A model generated the notes under the pieces. That model did no database searches. It was not told the origin of the DNA and saw nothing but the letters and a program-made list of their open reading frames with translations. A stretch of 64,000 nt of DNA, from NCBI RefSeq assembly GCF_002982075.1, contig NZ_PUEJ01000002.1, forward strand, positions 62,001-126,000, read 5' to 3'. The position numbers and the translations under genes are program-made. Position 1 is the first letter of the stretch, and every line of letters begins with the position of its first letter. The DNA comes from Labrys okinawensis. GTDB lineage: Bacteria; Pseudomonadota; Alphaproteobacteria; Rhizobiales; Labraceae. Positions 53,553-62,290 of this stretch are shown here, piece after piece.

Positions 53553-55283
53553 TCAGCCTCCGGCGGACACCCCGACATTCGGATCACCGCCCCGGTCCTG
53601 CACCTGTTTCTCACCCCCGCCGGCGACGACGAGCTCCCAGGCACCCAGGTTGCCCGCGGCGAGGTCCTTCGTCTCGGCCGCGTCAAGCTGCTGCACCAGG
53701 CCCAGCAGGATGCGCGAGGGCCGCGGCGCTTCGACCGGCCTGTCGGCGGAAAAGCCGAAACCGAATCGCCCGCCATCGAGATCCGCGATCTCGAGCGTGA
53801 GGGCGAGCGCCAAACCGGCGTGCAGGATGGCAGAGGCATGGTCGACCACGAGCAGGCCGAGGGGGATGGCGCGATCCACGGGCAGCGCCATGTCGGTCCG
53901 GCCGCGTAAAATCATGGCCTGCCCGGGGCGGCAGAGCAGCCTGCCGATCACCAGCGTCACGTCGCGCAGGAAAGGCTCGACCGCCACCGGATGCATCTCG
54001 CCCTCCGACAGGGCGCCGCGATAGGCCGCCGACAGCACGTGAACCCGGCACTCGGCCTCGCTCAAGGCCATGCGTGCGTCGCCGGCATAGGCGTTCTTGG
54101 ACAGGCCGATATAGCTCTGCACCACCTGGAGATTGTTCTTCACGCGGTGATGAAGTTCGCGGGTAAGGGCATGGTTGGCTGCGAGCGCCGTCTGCAGCCG
54201 GTGCTCGCGAGCTTCCTGCTCCTCGACCATATCATTGAAAGCCACCACGACATTGCGGATGTCCGACGGCATCTGGGCGCTGAGCGGCACCCGTCCCCAG
54301 CCGGAGTGACGACGGGCGCGGGACGCAGCCTCGATGCCCTTGAGCCATTGCACCAGATGCCGCTTCATCACCCGGGCAAAGACGACCAGCAGCAACAGCA
54401 GCGCGGCGAGGGGCGCCAGCAGCAGGAAAAGGAATTGCGAGCGTGCTGCCCGCAGATGGATGTCGCGGAAGCTTGCGATGATATAAAGATCGGGGGCCGC
54501 CGGCATGGCGTAGTAGATCCGCGTCTGGCCGGCGTCACTGACGGCCACCCAGCGCTGCCGGGTGCCGGGAATGGTTCCCTTGCCCGGCAGCCAGCTATTG
54601 TCGACGGCCGGCCGCCCCCGCGCAAATACGATGTCCTCATGCAGGGTGATCAGGGCGGCAACGAAATCGCGATCGCCCTCGCCGAGATTGAAAACGCGAT
54701 CGAGAGCCTGCGGGGCGACCACCAGCAGCGCCCGCCAGCCCGGCGCATCCGGCTTGCCCTCGCGCCGGGCATAGACCACGAGCCGGCGCTCGCCAGCGAG
54801 CACCACCGAATCGTAGCGGCTGGTTACCGGTGACAACACGGCCCGGGGCTGAATGACCGGCTTGCCGGCCTGCGCCTCCAGTTCTGCAGCGAGTGCGGCC
54901 TGGTCGAGACCGGACACGCCGGAAAACAGGCAGGCCGGGCCGCCATCCCCCTGGATCAACAATGCCTGATAGCCGTCGAGCTGCCCGACATTGGCCTTGC
55001 CGACCGCGTCGCAGGAGGCCCCCGCCGTGACCTCGGCAGCCGAGATCATCAGGCCGCGCAGCACGCCGACATACCAGATGTTCATGCGGACGACGAAATT
55101 GCCGACCGTCTGCGCCTGGGAGGTCTCGATCGTCTTGACATCGTCGCGATAGGTCACCACCGCGATAATGCTGGTGATGGCGCCGACCGGTATGGCAACC
55201 ATCAGAAAGAAGGTCAGCAGCTTGGCCTGGACGGTATCGAAGGCCAAGATCTTATTGAAGACATGGCGAAAGCGCGCCGTCAC
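53553..55283 (-). CDS. HisKA_2-type membrane sensor with degenerate ATPase domain, in the GSR operon
   Basis: The 576-residue protein starts at GTG 55283, overlapping the ecfG stop (GTGA). Two membrane helices (about 22-46 and 284-304) flank a periplasmic sensor region. A HAMP-like linker (about 305-360) leads to a HisKA_2 box with the phospho-acceptor His379 (ELHHRVKNNLQ). The following ATPase region lacks the expected N-box Asn (LGLLVVDHASAILHAGL instead of a VNELVTNA-like block) and has no DxGxG motif. It may thus not be a kinase. PhyP of Sphingomonas, a HisKA_2 protein that dephosphorylates PhyR, is a recalled precedent. Confidence 0.85.
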   Translation of the reverse strand: MTARFRHVFNKILAFDTVQAKLLTFFLMVAIPVGAITSIIAVVTYRDDVKTIETSQAQTVGNFVVRMNIWYVGVLRGLMISAAEVTAGASCDAVGKANVGQLDGYQALLIQGDGGPACLFSGVSGLDQAALAAELEAQAGKPVIQPRAVLSPVTSRYDSVVLAGERRLVVYARREGKPDAPGWRALLVVAPQALDRVFNLGEGDRDFVAALITLHEDIVFARGRPAVDNSWLPGKGTIPGTRQRWVAVSDAGQTRIYYAMPAAPDLYIIASFRDIHLRAARSQFLFLLLAPLAALLLLLVVFARVMKRHLVQWLKGIEAASRARRHSGWGRVPLSAQMPSDIRNVVVAFNDMVEEQEAREHRLQTALAANHALTRELHHRVKNNLQVVQSYIGLSKNAYAGDARMALSEAECRVHVLSAAYRGALSEGEMHPVAVEPFLRDVTLVIGRLLCRPGQAMILRGRTDMALPVDRAIPLGLLVVDHASAILHAGLALALTLEIADLDGGRFGFGFSADRPVEAPRPSRILLGLVQQLDAAETKDLAAGNLGAWELVVAGGGEKQVQDRGGDPNVGVSAGG

Positions 55284-55837
55284 AAGGGTGGCTCGCGTCC
55301 GCCGACCCGCAGCGCCGCCAGCATCTTGGCATCCGGCCCGGTTTCATCCACGTCGCTGGTCGAGAGCATCTCGGCCAGCCGCGATCTCGCCCGGTTGACG
55401 CGGCTCTTGATGGTGCCGAGCGCCACGCCGCAGATCTCGGCGGCCTCCTCATAGGAAATGCCCGAGGCACCCACCATGATCAGGGCCTCGCGCTGCTCCT
55501 CGGGAAGCTTGGCGAGCGCCGCCGCGAAATCGGCCACCGCCAGATGCCCTTCCTGGTCGGCATGGACGGCCAGACGCTCGGCATAGACCCCGTCGCTGTC
55601 CTGCACCTCACGCGAACGTTTGCGGTAGAGAGAGTAGTAGATGTTGCGCAGGATGGTGAACAGCCAAGCCCGCATATTGGTGCCTGGCTCGAATTTGTCG
55701 GCATTGGCCCAGGCCTTCAGCAGCGTATCCTGCACCAGATCGTCCGCCAGGGTAATCGACCCCGACAGGGAGGCGGCGAAGGCACGCAGGCTGGGGATAT
55801 GTGCGACGAGCCCGTCCTTGAAGCTATCGCCGCTCAT
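55280..55837 (-). CDS. ecfG: General stress response ECF sigma factor EcfG
   Basis: The 185-residue protein has sigma regions 2 (SGSITLADDLVQDTLLKAWAN, NMRAWLFTILRNIYYS) and 4 (LPEEQREALIMVGASGISYEEAAEICGVALGTIKSRVNRARSRL), the pattern of the EcfG group. It recognises GGAAC-N16/17-CGTT promoters when freed from NepR. Its start overlaps the nepR end by 14 bases, and its stop overlaps the sensor gene start, so the three genes are coupled. Confidence 0.94.
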   Translation of the reverse strand: MSGDSFKDGLVAHIPSLRAFAASLSGSITLADDLVQDTLLKAWANADKFEPGTNMRAWLFTILRNIYYSLYRKRSREVQDSDGVYAERLAVHADQEGHLAVADFAAALAKLPEEQREALIMVGASGISYEEAAEICGVALGTIKSRVNRARSRLAEMLSTSDVDETGPDAKMLAALRVGGREPPL

Positions 55838-56045
55838 CGTCCTTGCCCTCCCCGGCCTTCTTCTCCTGCTCTTCGAGCTCGGCCAGGAGCGTCAAAAACC
55901 TGTCGGGCACGGGTGCCCGGATGATTGATTCATAATGAGCCTGCAGGGAGCGAGCGACATAGTCTCGAATCTGCGGATCGAGCTTGCCGCCGCCGGGAGA
56001 GCTCTGATCGGGCAGATCCTCGTCTGGCTTCTTGTTCCTCGACAT
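55824..56045 (-). CDS. nepR: Anti-sigma factor NepR
   Basis: From ATG 56045 the protein is 73 residues. The central segment DPQIRDYVARSLQAHYESIIRAPVPDRFLTLLAELE contains the NepR family core (helices alpha1 and alpha2, given here in part: LQAHYESIIRAPVPDRF). NepR binds EcfG until phosphorylated PhyR takes it away. The longer open frame upstream is noncoding. A GGAAC-N17-CGTT promoter lies about 200 bases upstream. Confidence 0.93.
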   Translation of the reverse strand: MSRNKKPDEDLPDQSSPGGGKLDPQIRDYVARSLQAHYESIIRAPVPDRFLTLLAELEEQEKKAGEGKDDERR

Positions 56046-56251
56046 TACTACTCCCGTAAAACGGCCTGGCACCGCCATCGCTTCCAAGCAGTTTCCCCGC
56101 GCGTCGCAATGGGCACGTTCGCGAGGGACCTGCAAGATACCGACCATTTGCAGAGTTCCTGGATAAGGTCCACCATGGGCCTTTCCGCGAATGCTGCTTG
56201 GGCTGGCTGGAAACCCAACGTCGGTGAAGATCATGCAATGCCAACCGGCGA

Positions 56252-56277
56252 AACGCATCCCATGCCGAATACGTTCC
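56252..56277 (-). promoter_or_regulatory. EcfG-dependent promoter of the nepR-ecfG operon
   Basis: On the minus strand GGAAC (56277-56273) is followed after 17 bases by CGTT (56255-56252), the general stress response promoter consensus. It faces nepR, whose start is about 207 bases downstream, consistent with positive autoregulation of ecfG. No equivalent promoter facing phyR was found. Confidence 0.8.
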
Positions 56278-56367
56278 ATGCTGTCGACGAAATAAATTCA
56301 TTGTCAGGAACTATTCGTCTGTGGTGCTCTTCCGAGTCGCATGAGCGACCGATTGGGAGCATGTTCA

Positions 56368-57159
56368 ATGTCGATCGCAGCCGAGATAGCGCCGCAACTG
56401 CCTTATCTGAGGCGTTTTTCCCGAGCCCTGAGCGGCAGCCAGGCCAGCGGGGACGCCTATGTGGTGGAGACGCTCGAGGCCCTGGTTGCCGATCCCGGCT
56501 CCTTTCCGCGCGACCTGCCGCCGCGCATCGCGCTCTATCAGGTGTTCCTGAGATTGTGGTCTTCCCTCGCCCTGAACATGGAACCGGCCAAGCAGGTCGA
56601 GGGCATTTCGCCGGAACAGCGCCTGGAACGCCTGGCTCCGCGCTCGCGCCAGGCCTTTCTGCTGACCACGATGGAGGGCTTTTCCTCGGAAGAAGCCGCC
56701 ACCGTCATGCGTGTCGACGAGAAGGAAGTCATCATCCTGGTGACCGAGGCAACCGAGGAGGTGGCCCGCCAGATCGCAACCGAGATCCTGATCATCGAGG
56801 ATGAGCCGATCATCGCGCTCGATCTGCAATCGATCGTGGAAGAGCTGGGACACAGGGTCGTCGGCATCGCGCGCACCCATGCCCAGGCCCTCGCCCAGGT
56901 GGCGGAGCACTCGCCTGGCCTGATTCTCGCCGATATCCAGCTCGCCGACGGCAGCTCCGGCCTGAAAGCGGTGAACGAGATCCTGGCGAGCGTGGAGTTG
57001 CCGGTGATCTTCATCACCGCCTATCCCGAAAGGCTGTTGACCGGGCAGCAGCCGGAACCGACTTTCCTGATCACCAAGCCCTTCCGGCCCGAAATCGTGA
57101 AGGCCACAATCAGCCAAGCCCTGTTTTTCGACAAGCGCGCCAGCCTGCGTTCCACCTGA
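56368..57159 (+). CDS. phyR: General stress response anti-anti-sigma regulator PhyR
   Basis: Started at ATG 56368 with GGGAG eight bases upstream, the protein is 263 residues. Residues 1-130 form the sigma-factor-like domain (IAPQLPYLRRFSRALSGSQASGD). The C-terminal receiver (about 142-260) has the acidic pair in IIEDEPIIALDL, phospho-Asp189 in LADIQLADGSSG, and Lys in LITKPFRP. On phosphorylation its sigma-like domain binds NepR and frees EcfG. It is divergent from nepR, the usual arrangement. Confidence 0.96.
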   Translation: MSIAAEIAPQLPYLRRFSRALSGSQASGDAYVVETLEALVADPGSFPRDLPPRIALYQVFLRLWSSLALNMEPAKQVEGISPEQRLERLAPRSRQAFLLTTMEGFSSEEAATVMRVDEKEVIILVTEATEEVARQIATEILIIEDEPIIALDLQSIVEELGHRVVGIARTHAQALAQVAEHSPGLILADIQLADGSSGLKAVNEILASVELPVIFITAYPERLLTGQQPEPTFLITKPFRPEIVKATISQALFFDKRASLRST

Positions 57160-57204
57160 AAACCGCGGCCCTTGCCGGAAAGCGCAACGGCTGTAGCAGG
57201 CCGG

Positions 57205-57693
57205 TCAGCTCGCGCGCTCGGCCAAGCCACGCACCTGGCTGACGAATTCGTCGGGATTGAAAGGCTTGCTGACCAGCAGGCAATCGAAATAAAGCCGGCG
57301 CCGCTCCGGCAAGCCAAAGCCCGAAACGAACATGATTTCCAGGCTCGGCCAGCGCTCCCTGGCCTTCAAGGCAAGATCATAGCCGCTCATCGGGCCGGGC
57401 ATGCGGACATCGGTGATCAATACCCGGGCATCGCCGTTCGAGGCCAGGATGTCGAGGGCCGCTTCGGCACGCCCCGCCTGCAGGACCCTGAAGCCGGCAT
57501 CCTCGAGCAGGTCGGCCGTGATCAGCCTGACGTCATTGTCGTCATCGACCAGCACCACGGTCACCGGAGGGGAACTATCGATGTCATCGTGTCCTGATGC
57601 AGTCTCACGACTGTCATGGGCCGGCTTGCGCGAGCCGGTATGGTGTTCCGGCGCATTGTATATGGCCGGTTCGGCGAAGGCTTGCTGTTTCAC
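57205..57693 (-). CDS. Single-domain response regulator
   Basis: The chosen start is GTG 57693 with GAGGGGAC upstream, giving 162 residues. The open frame upstream crosses a family A repeat and the next gene's end and is rejected. After a 50-residue polar N-terminus the receiver shows VVLVDDDNDVRLI, phospho-Asp in VLITDVRMPGPMSGYD and Lys in LLVSKPFNPDEF. No output domain. An EcfG-type promoter lies about 125 bases upstream. It converges on phyR. Confidence 0.85.
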   Translation of the reverse strand: MKQQAFAEPAIYNAPEHHTGSRKPAHDSRETASGHDDIDSSPPVTVVLVDDDNDVRLITADLLEDAGFRVLQAGRAEAALDILASNGDARVLITDVRMPGPMSGYDLALKARERWPSLEIMFVSGFGLPERRRLYFDCLLVSKPFNPDEFVSQVRGLAERAS

Positions 57694-57741
57694 GATTCTT
57701 GTCCCCTCAGGCTCCGTCAGGCTGCCCAGCGGTGGAGGTGC

Positions 57742-57808
57742 ATCGCAAAGGCGTTTCGAAACAACGGGTTGGAGCAGACGGGCGTTCAACCCGAACACGC
57801 TTTGCTCT
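57742..57808. repeat. Family A partial copy 7 in a 5' leader
   Basis: ATCGCAAAGGCGTTTCG, then GGAGCAGACGGGCGTTC and ACACGCTTTGCTCTGG match the right half of the family. It lies between the EcfG-type promoter at 57817-57841 and the start of the response regulator, so it would be transcribed as part of the leader. Confidence 0.75.
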
Positions 57809-57816
57809 GGGGAACG

Positions 57817-57841
57817 AACGCCCAACGCCGGTCTTTGTTCC
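57817..57841 (-). promoter_or_regulatory. EcfG-type promoter of a single-domain response regulator
   Basis: On the minus strand GGAAC (57841-57837) and CGTT (57820-57817) are spaced by 16 bases, matching the consensus exactly. It lies in the gap between two response regulator genes and faces the one at 57205-57693. Confidence 0.75.
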
Positions 57842-57844
57842 GGC

Positions 57845-58222
57845 TCAGCTTGCAGGTAGCATCGAGTAGACCTTGGCCTCGAATTCGCCGGTCTCGAAGG
57901 GCTTGACGATGACGTCTTGACCTTGGTCCATTTCGAGTTCCTGGCGCTCGGCGGCTTCATAGCCGGTGAGGAAGAGCACCTTCAGCGCGGGCCTCGCCTT
58001 GCGTGCCCGCCGGGCCAGGTCCCAGCCGTTCATGCCCGGCAGCCCGATATCCGTAATCAACAGATCGATGCTTTGTGGGCCCTCCAGCAGGGGAATGGCC
58101 GAATCGGCGTCCTTGGCCTCCAGCGTGGCGAAGCCGAGATCGTTCAGGATATCGACGACGAGCAACTGGATGACTGCTTCGTCTTCGACGACGAGAATGG
58201 TCCTCTTGTCGGGATCGGCCAT
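57845..58222 (-). CDS. Single-domain response regulator
   Basis: From ATG 58222 the protein has 125 residues and is a bare receiver: ILVVEDEAVIQLLVVDIL, phospho-Asp in LLITDIGLPGMNGWD, Thr in VLFLTGYEAA and Lys in VIVKPFETGEF. It is similar in shape to the downstream response regulator but not closely alike. A role in phosphorelay with the hybrid kinase or the stress response is inferred from position. Confidence 0.9.
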   Translation of the reverse strand: MADPDKRTILVVEDEAVIQLLVVDILNDLGFATLEAKDADSAIPLLEGPQSIDLLITDIGLPGMNGWDLARRARKARPALKVLFLTGYEAAERQELEMDQGQDVIVKPFETGEFEAKVYSMLPAS

Positions 58223-58354
58223 GCTTGGGATCTCGGGCTCAAATCGAAATTGTTGCCGGAAACCACTTCCGGAACTGAGAATCACTAGCTGCTGAAATGG
58301 GCGCCTCGGGCGCCCGAGCCACTATAGAGATCCGCCGGGAAAACAGGAGCGCGC

Positions 58355-60472
58355 TCAATCGACGCGCTCGAACAGCACCAGCGAGCGGCCGGCAAGCGCA
58401 TAGGCTTCACCGACGGCGATGTCGGCTTCGGGCAGATCCGGATCGTCGGTGGCGATCAGGCGCTTCCATGCCGAGCCGTCATAGCAGGGGGGCATGGTGA
58501 AGCTCATCGTCTCATGATGGGCGTTGAGCAGGACGAGCAGCGTGGCGTCCGATCCGCGCTTGCGGATGCCGCTGGCCTGGGCCCGACCGTCCAGCAGCAG
58601 ACCGAAGCAGGAAGGTTCGCCGGTATCGTCCCAGCGCGACCGCGTCATCTCCTCGCCGCTGCGATGGATCCAGGTCGCCTCGCGCACGTCGATCGCCTCG
58701 TTGATGCGCTCGCCGATCAGAAAGCGCGACCGCCGCAGGATGGGATATTTGCGCCTGAGCGCGGTCAGCCTGCGAACGAAATCGGTAAGCGCCTTGCCCT
58801 CTTCGGCCGCCTGCCAATCGAGCCAGCTGATCTCGTTGTCCTGGCAATAGGCATTGTTGTTGCCCTGCTGGCTGCGGCCGAACTCGTCGCCGGCCAGGAT
58901 CATCGGCGTCCCCTGCGACAGCAGCAGCAGGGCCAGGAAATTGCGCATCTGGCGATCGCGCAGATCGTTGACGGCCGCGTCCTCGCTCGGCCCCTCGGCG
59001 CCGCAATTCCAGGAACGGTTATTGGAACTGCCGTCGCGATTGTCCTCGCCATTGGCTTCGTTATGACGGTCATTGTAGGAGACCAGGTCGCGCAGGGTGA
59101 AGCCGTCATGGGCGGTGACGAAGTTGACGGAAGCCCAGGGCTTGCGGCCGCGATGGCCGAACTTGTCGGGCGAGCCGCACAGGCGCGGGGCCAGGGCCGC
59201 CGGCCGGGCCTCGCCTCGCCAGAAATCGCGTACGGTGTCGCGATAGACATCGTTCCACTCGGCCCAGCCCGGCGCGAAGCCGCCGACCTGGTAGCCGCCG
59301 GGGCCGACATCCCATGGTTCGGCAATCAGCTTGACGTTCTCCAGCACAGGGTCCTGGCTGACGGCCTTGAGGAAGCCGCTCTCGGGATTGAAGCCGTCGA
59401 CCTCGCGGGCCAGCACGGTGCCGAGGTCGAAACGGAAACCGTCGACATGCATCTCGTTGACCCAGTAGCGCAGGCTGTCCGTCACCATCTGGATCACGCG
59501 CGGATGGCTGACATTGAGTGTATTTCCGGTGCCGGTGTCGTTGATGTAGTAGCGCGGCTGATCGGGCATCAGCCGGTAGTAAGAGGCGTTGTCGATGCCT
59601 TTGAACGACAGGGTCGGGCCGAGTTCATTGCCTTCGGCCGTGTGGTTGTAGACGACGTCGAGGATGACTTCGAGGCCGGCATCGTGGAAACGCGCCACCA
59701 TCTGCTTGAACTCGGCCAGCACGCCCGAGGGGTCGGCGGCATAACGCGGATCGGGCGCGAAGAAGCCGATGGAATTATAGCCCCAATAGTTCCTCAGCCC
59801 GCGCTGGAGCAGGTGATCATCATCGACGAAGGTATGCACCGGCAGGAGCTCGACCGTGGTGACGCCGAGCGAACGGATGTGCTCGAGCGCCTGGATCGAG
59901 GCTAGACCGGCATAGGTGCCCTGCAGCGCCGGCGCGATCTCGGGATGGCGCTTGGTGAAGCCCTTCACATGGGTTTCGTAGATGATGGTCTGGTCCCAGG
60001 GCACCAGCGAGCGATTGCCCGGCCAGTCGAAACGCGCATCCACCACCATGCAGCGGGGCATGAAGGGGGCGCTGTCGCGCGTATCGAAGCTGAGATCGCC
60101 CTCGCCGAGCGTATAGCCGAACAGGGCAGGGTCCCAGCTCAGCTTGCCGACATGGGCGCGGGCATAGGGATCGAGCAGGAGCTTGTTGGGATTGAAGCGA
60201 TGGCCGGCCTCGGGCTCATAGGGACCGTGCACGCGATAGCCATAGAGCATGCCGGGGCTGACATCGGGCAGATAGCCGTGCCAGATCTCGTCGGTGAATT
60301 CCGGCAATTCGATGCGCTCGAGCTCCTGCTCGCCGCTCGAATCGAACAGACAGACCTCGACCTTGGTGGCATGCGCCGAAAACAGTGCGAAATTGGTGCC
60401 TGCTCCATCCCAGATCGCGCCGCGCGGATGGGGATGTCCCTCGCGGATCCTGGTGCCGAAGAGCTGGGTCAT
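58355..60472 (-). CDS. glgX: Glycogen debranching enzyme GlgX
   Basis: The 705-residue GH13 enzyme has an N-terminal CBM48 (HPHPRGAIWDGAGTNFALFSA) and the catalytic domain with DVVYNHTAEG, nucleophile Asp in VDGFRFDLGTVLA, acid Glu in KLIAEPWDVG and the transition-state Asp in NFVTAHDGFTL. It cleaves alpha-1,6 branches of limit dextrins. No other glycogen genes are in the window. It is preceded by a 652-base gene-free region. Confidence 0.95.
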   Translation of the reverse strand: MTQLFGTRIREGHPHPRGAIWDGAGTNFALFSAHATKVEVCLFDSSGEQELERIELPEFTDEIWHGYLPDVSPGMLYGYRVHGPYEPEAGHRFNPNKLLLDPYARAHVGKLSWDPALFGYTLGEGDLSFDTRDSAPFMPRCMVVDARFDWPGNRSLVPWDQTIIYETHVKGFTKRHPEIAPALQGTYAGLASIQALEHIRSLGVTTVELLPVHTFVDDDHLLQRGLRNYWGYNSIGFFAPDPRYAADPSGVLAEFKQMVARFHDAGLEVILDVVYNHTAEGNELGPTLSFKGIDNASYYRLMPDQPRYYINDTGTGNTLNVSHPRVIQMVTDSLRYWVNEMHVDGFRFDLGTVLAREVDGFNPESGFLKAVSQDPVLENVKLIAEPWDVGPGGYQVGGFAPGWAEWNDVYRDTVRDFWRGEARPAALAPRLCGSPDKFGHRGRKPWASVNFVTAHDGFTLRDLVSYNDRHNEANGEDNRDGSSNNRSWNCGAEGPSEDAAVNDLRDRQMRNFLALLLLSQGTPMILAGDEFGRSQQGNNNAYCQDNEISWLDWQAAEEGKALTDFVRRLTALRRKYPILRRSRFLIGERINEAIDVREATWIHRSGEEMTRSRWDDTGEPSCFGLLLDGRAQASGIRKRGSDATLLVLLNAHHETMSFTMPPCYDGSAWKRLIATDDPDLPEADIAVGEAYALAGRSLVLFERVD

Positions 60473-61124
60473 GCCGTCGTCTCCCGTTCGGCTGTCCTGC
60501 GAACCACCGGTGCATCGAGCGGCGGGAGGGGCAGCGCATCACCGCGACATATTGCACTGCAACATGGGCAGATGCAAGCATTTGAACCCCGCCTCGGAAC
60601 GAAAGGCAACCGCACCACCTGGATTCCTGTCATTCTCGATTGTTTTCTCTAAATATAATTTCTTTTATACGGACCATAAATTGTTCAAATACATAAGAAT
60701 GTAGAAGAATTGATTCGAAATTCATTTCGAAATATTTAAAATTTAGATGCCCAGTGAGGGAGTTCATTTATAGCAGCGATCCGCGAAATTGCCCAACATC
60801 ACACGGCGACATGCAGCTCCGGTTTCACATGAAACGGGCAGGATCCGGGAAAGCGCCGCAGCCCGGCACCGCTTGGAGACCCGCCCAACCGGCACCGCCG
60901 AAGCCGCATGATGGTGGAACCACGCACATCATCCTTTCATCGACGAGCACCGCGGCATTCAACACGCCATATCGGCGATGGTTCCGCTGAACCCGCCCCG
61001 TTCGCATGTCGTTTCATGCCGGCAGGAACTCTCTGGCTTCCCATCGTGTTGGGCGAAGATGGCGCGCCGGCTTGGCTTTCCCTATAGGAAGGCAACGAAT
61101 TCGGCCACCACAGCAGGGGCATGC
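60473..61124. other. 652-base intergenic region with an AT-rich island
   Basis: No gene is supported. An AT-rich segment at about 60636-60755 contrasts with the GC-rich surroundings and holds two TTCGAAAT-type repeats (60715-60735) and ATAATTT/AAATTT runs. It lies between the divergent glgX and the AI-2E-family transporter gene and may hold promoters or an architectural-protein site. Open frames through it lack protein features. Confidence 0.5.
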
Positions 61125-62213
61125 ATGCAAGACCAGAACAACTCGCTTTCCGCCAACAAGCCCGCCTCGCAGCCCGATGCCTCACCCGAGCTCGAAGAGG
61201 CCGTCAGCCGCGTCTCGCCCCAGACAGCGATCCAGGCTTGCCTGCTCGTTCTCGCGAGCCTGACGATCGCCTATGTCGCCGCCGACATCATCCTGCCGCT
61301 GGTGCTCGCTTTCGTGCTGAAATTGCTGTTCCAGCCCGCCATGCGCCAGCTCGAACGCTTGCGCGTGCCGCGCAGCATCGCCGCCCTCCTGATGATCTTC
61401 GTGTTCTTCGGCCTGTTCGTGGGGCTGGGAGCGGCCGTCGCGGGTCCCGCCGCCGAATGGGCCAGCCGCCTGCCGGACGCCCTGCCGCGGCTGCAGGAGC
61501 GCCTGTCCTTCCTCAACAGGCCGATCCAGACGTTTCAGAACTTCATGCAGCAGATCGGCGCCGCCGCGGGCGCCAATGTCGATATTCTCGGCGCGGCTTT
61601 CCGCGGCACGCAGCATTTCGCCAGCGGCTTCTTCGAGACGATCCTGATCCTGTATTTTCTGCTGGTGTCCGGCGACACGTTCCTGCGCAGGATGGTCGAA
61701 ATCCTGCCGCGCTTCAGCGACAAGCGGCAGGTCGTCACCCTGTCGCAGCAGATCGAGGAGAACATCTCGATCTATCTGGCGACGATCACCGTGATGAATG
61801 CGCTGGTTGGGCTGGCCACCGGCCTGACCATCTGGGCCACCGGGTTGGGCGATCCGGTTCTATGGGGGGTGGTTGCCTTCGCCCTCAACTTCGTGCCGAT
61901 CATGGGTCCCTTCTTCGGGGTGGCCCTGTTCGCCTTTGCCGGTCTGCTGCAGTTCGACACGCTCCTGGCGGCCTTCCTGCCAGCCGGTCTTTATCTGGTG
62001 ATCCATCTGATCGAGGGCGAACTCGTCACGCCCATGCTGCTGGCCAGACGCTTCACCCTCAACCCGGTGCTGATCATTCTTGCCTTGATCTTCTGGTTCT
62101 GGCTGTGGGGCGCACCGGGAGCCATCCTGGCGGTCCCGATGCTCGCCATCCTCAAGATCATCTGCGACGGGGTCGGCCCTCTCAACAATATCGGCCGTTT
62201 CCTGGAGGCTTGA
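61125..62213 (+). CDS. AI-2E family transporter (TqsA/PerM-like)
   Basis: Started at ATG 61125 with AGGGG five bases upstream, the protein has 362 residues and about eight membrane helices. The PerM/AI-2E family pattern is clear: paired helices near the start (IAYVAADIILPLVLAFVLKL), a soluble central part, then NFVPIMGPFFGVALFAFAG and the C-terminal LLARRFTLNPVLIILALIFW. Members export AI-2 or act as cation antiporters; substrate unknown. Confidence 0.9.
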   Translation: MQDQNNSLSANKPASQPDASPELEEAVSRVSPQTAIQACLLVLASLTIAYVAADIILPLVLAFVLKLLFQPAMRQLERLRVPRSIAALLMIFVFFGLFVGLGAAVAGPAAEWASRLPDALPRLQERLSFLNRPIQTFQNFMQQIGAAAGANVDILGAAFRGTQHFASGFFETILILYFLLVSGDTFLRRMVEILPRFSDKRQVVTLSQQIEENISIYLATITVMNALVGLATGLTIWATGLGDPVLWGVVAFALNFVPIMGPFFGVALFAFAGLLQFDTLLAAFLPAGLYLVIHLIEGELVTPMLLARRFTLNPVLIILALIFWFWLWGAPGAILAVPMLAILKIICDGVGPLNNIGRFLEA

Positions 62214-62290
62214 GAGTTGGAGGGAAAGTGCGCTTCAGGGAAATCGCACTTCGCTCCAGGGGCCGACTTTGGCAAGCGAGGCGCGGGAGC

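Noticed and set aside
61025-61050. GGAAC-N17-TGTT upstream of the AI-2E-family transporter as an EcfG promoter
   Set aside because: The -10 has a mismatch at a strongly conserved position; kept out without expression data.
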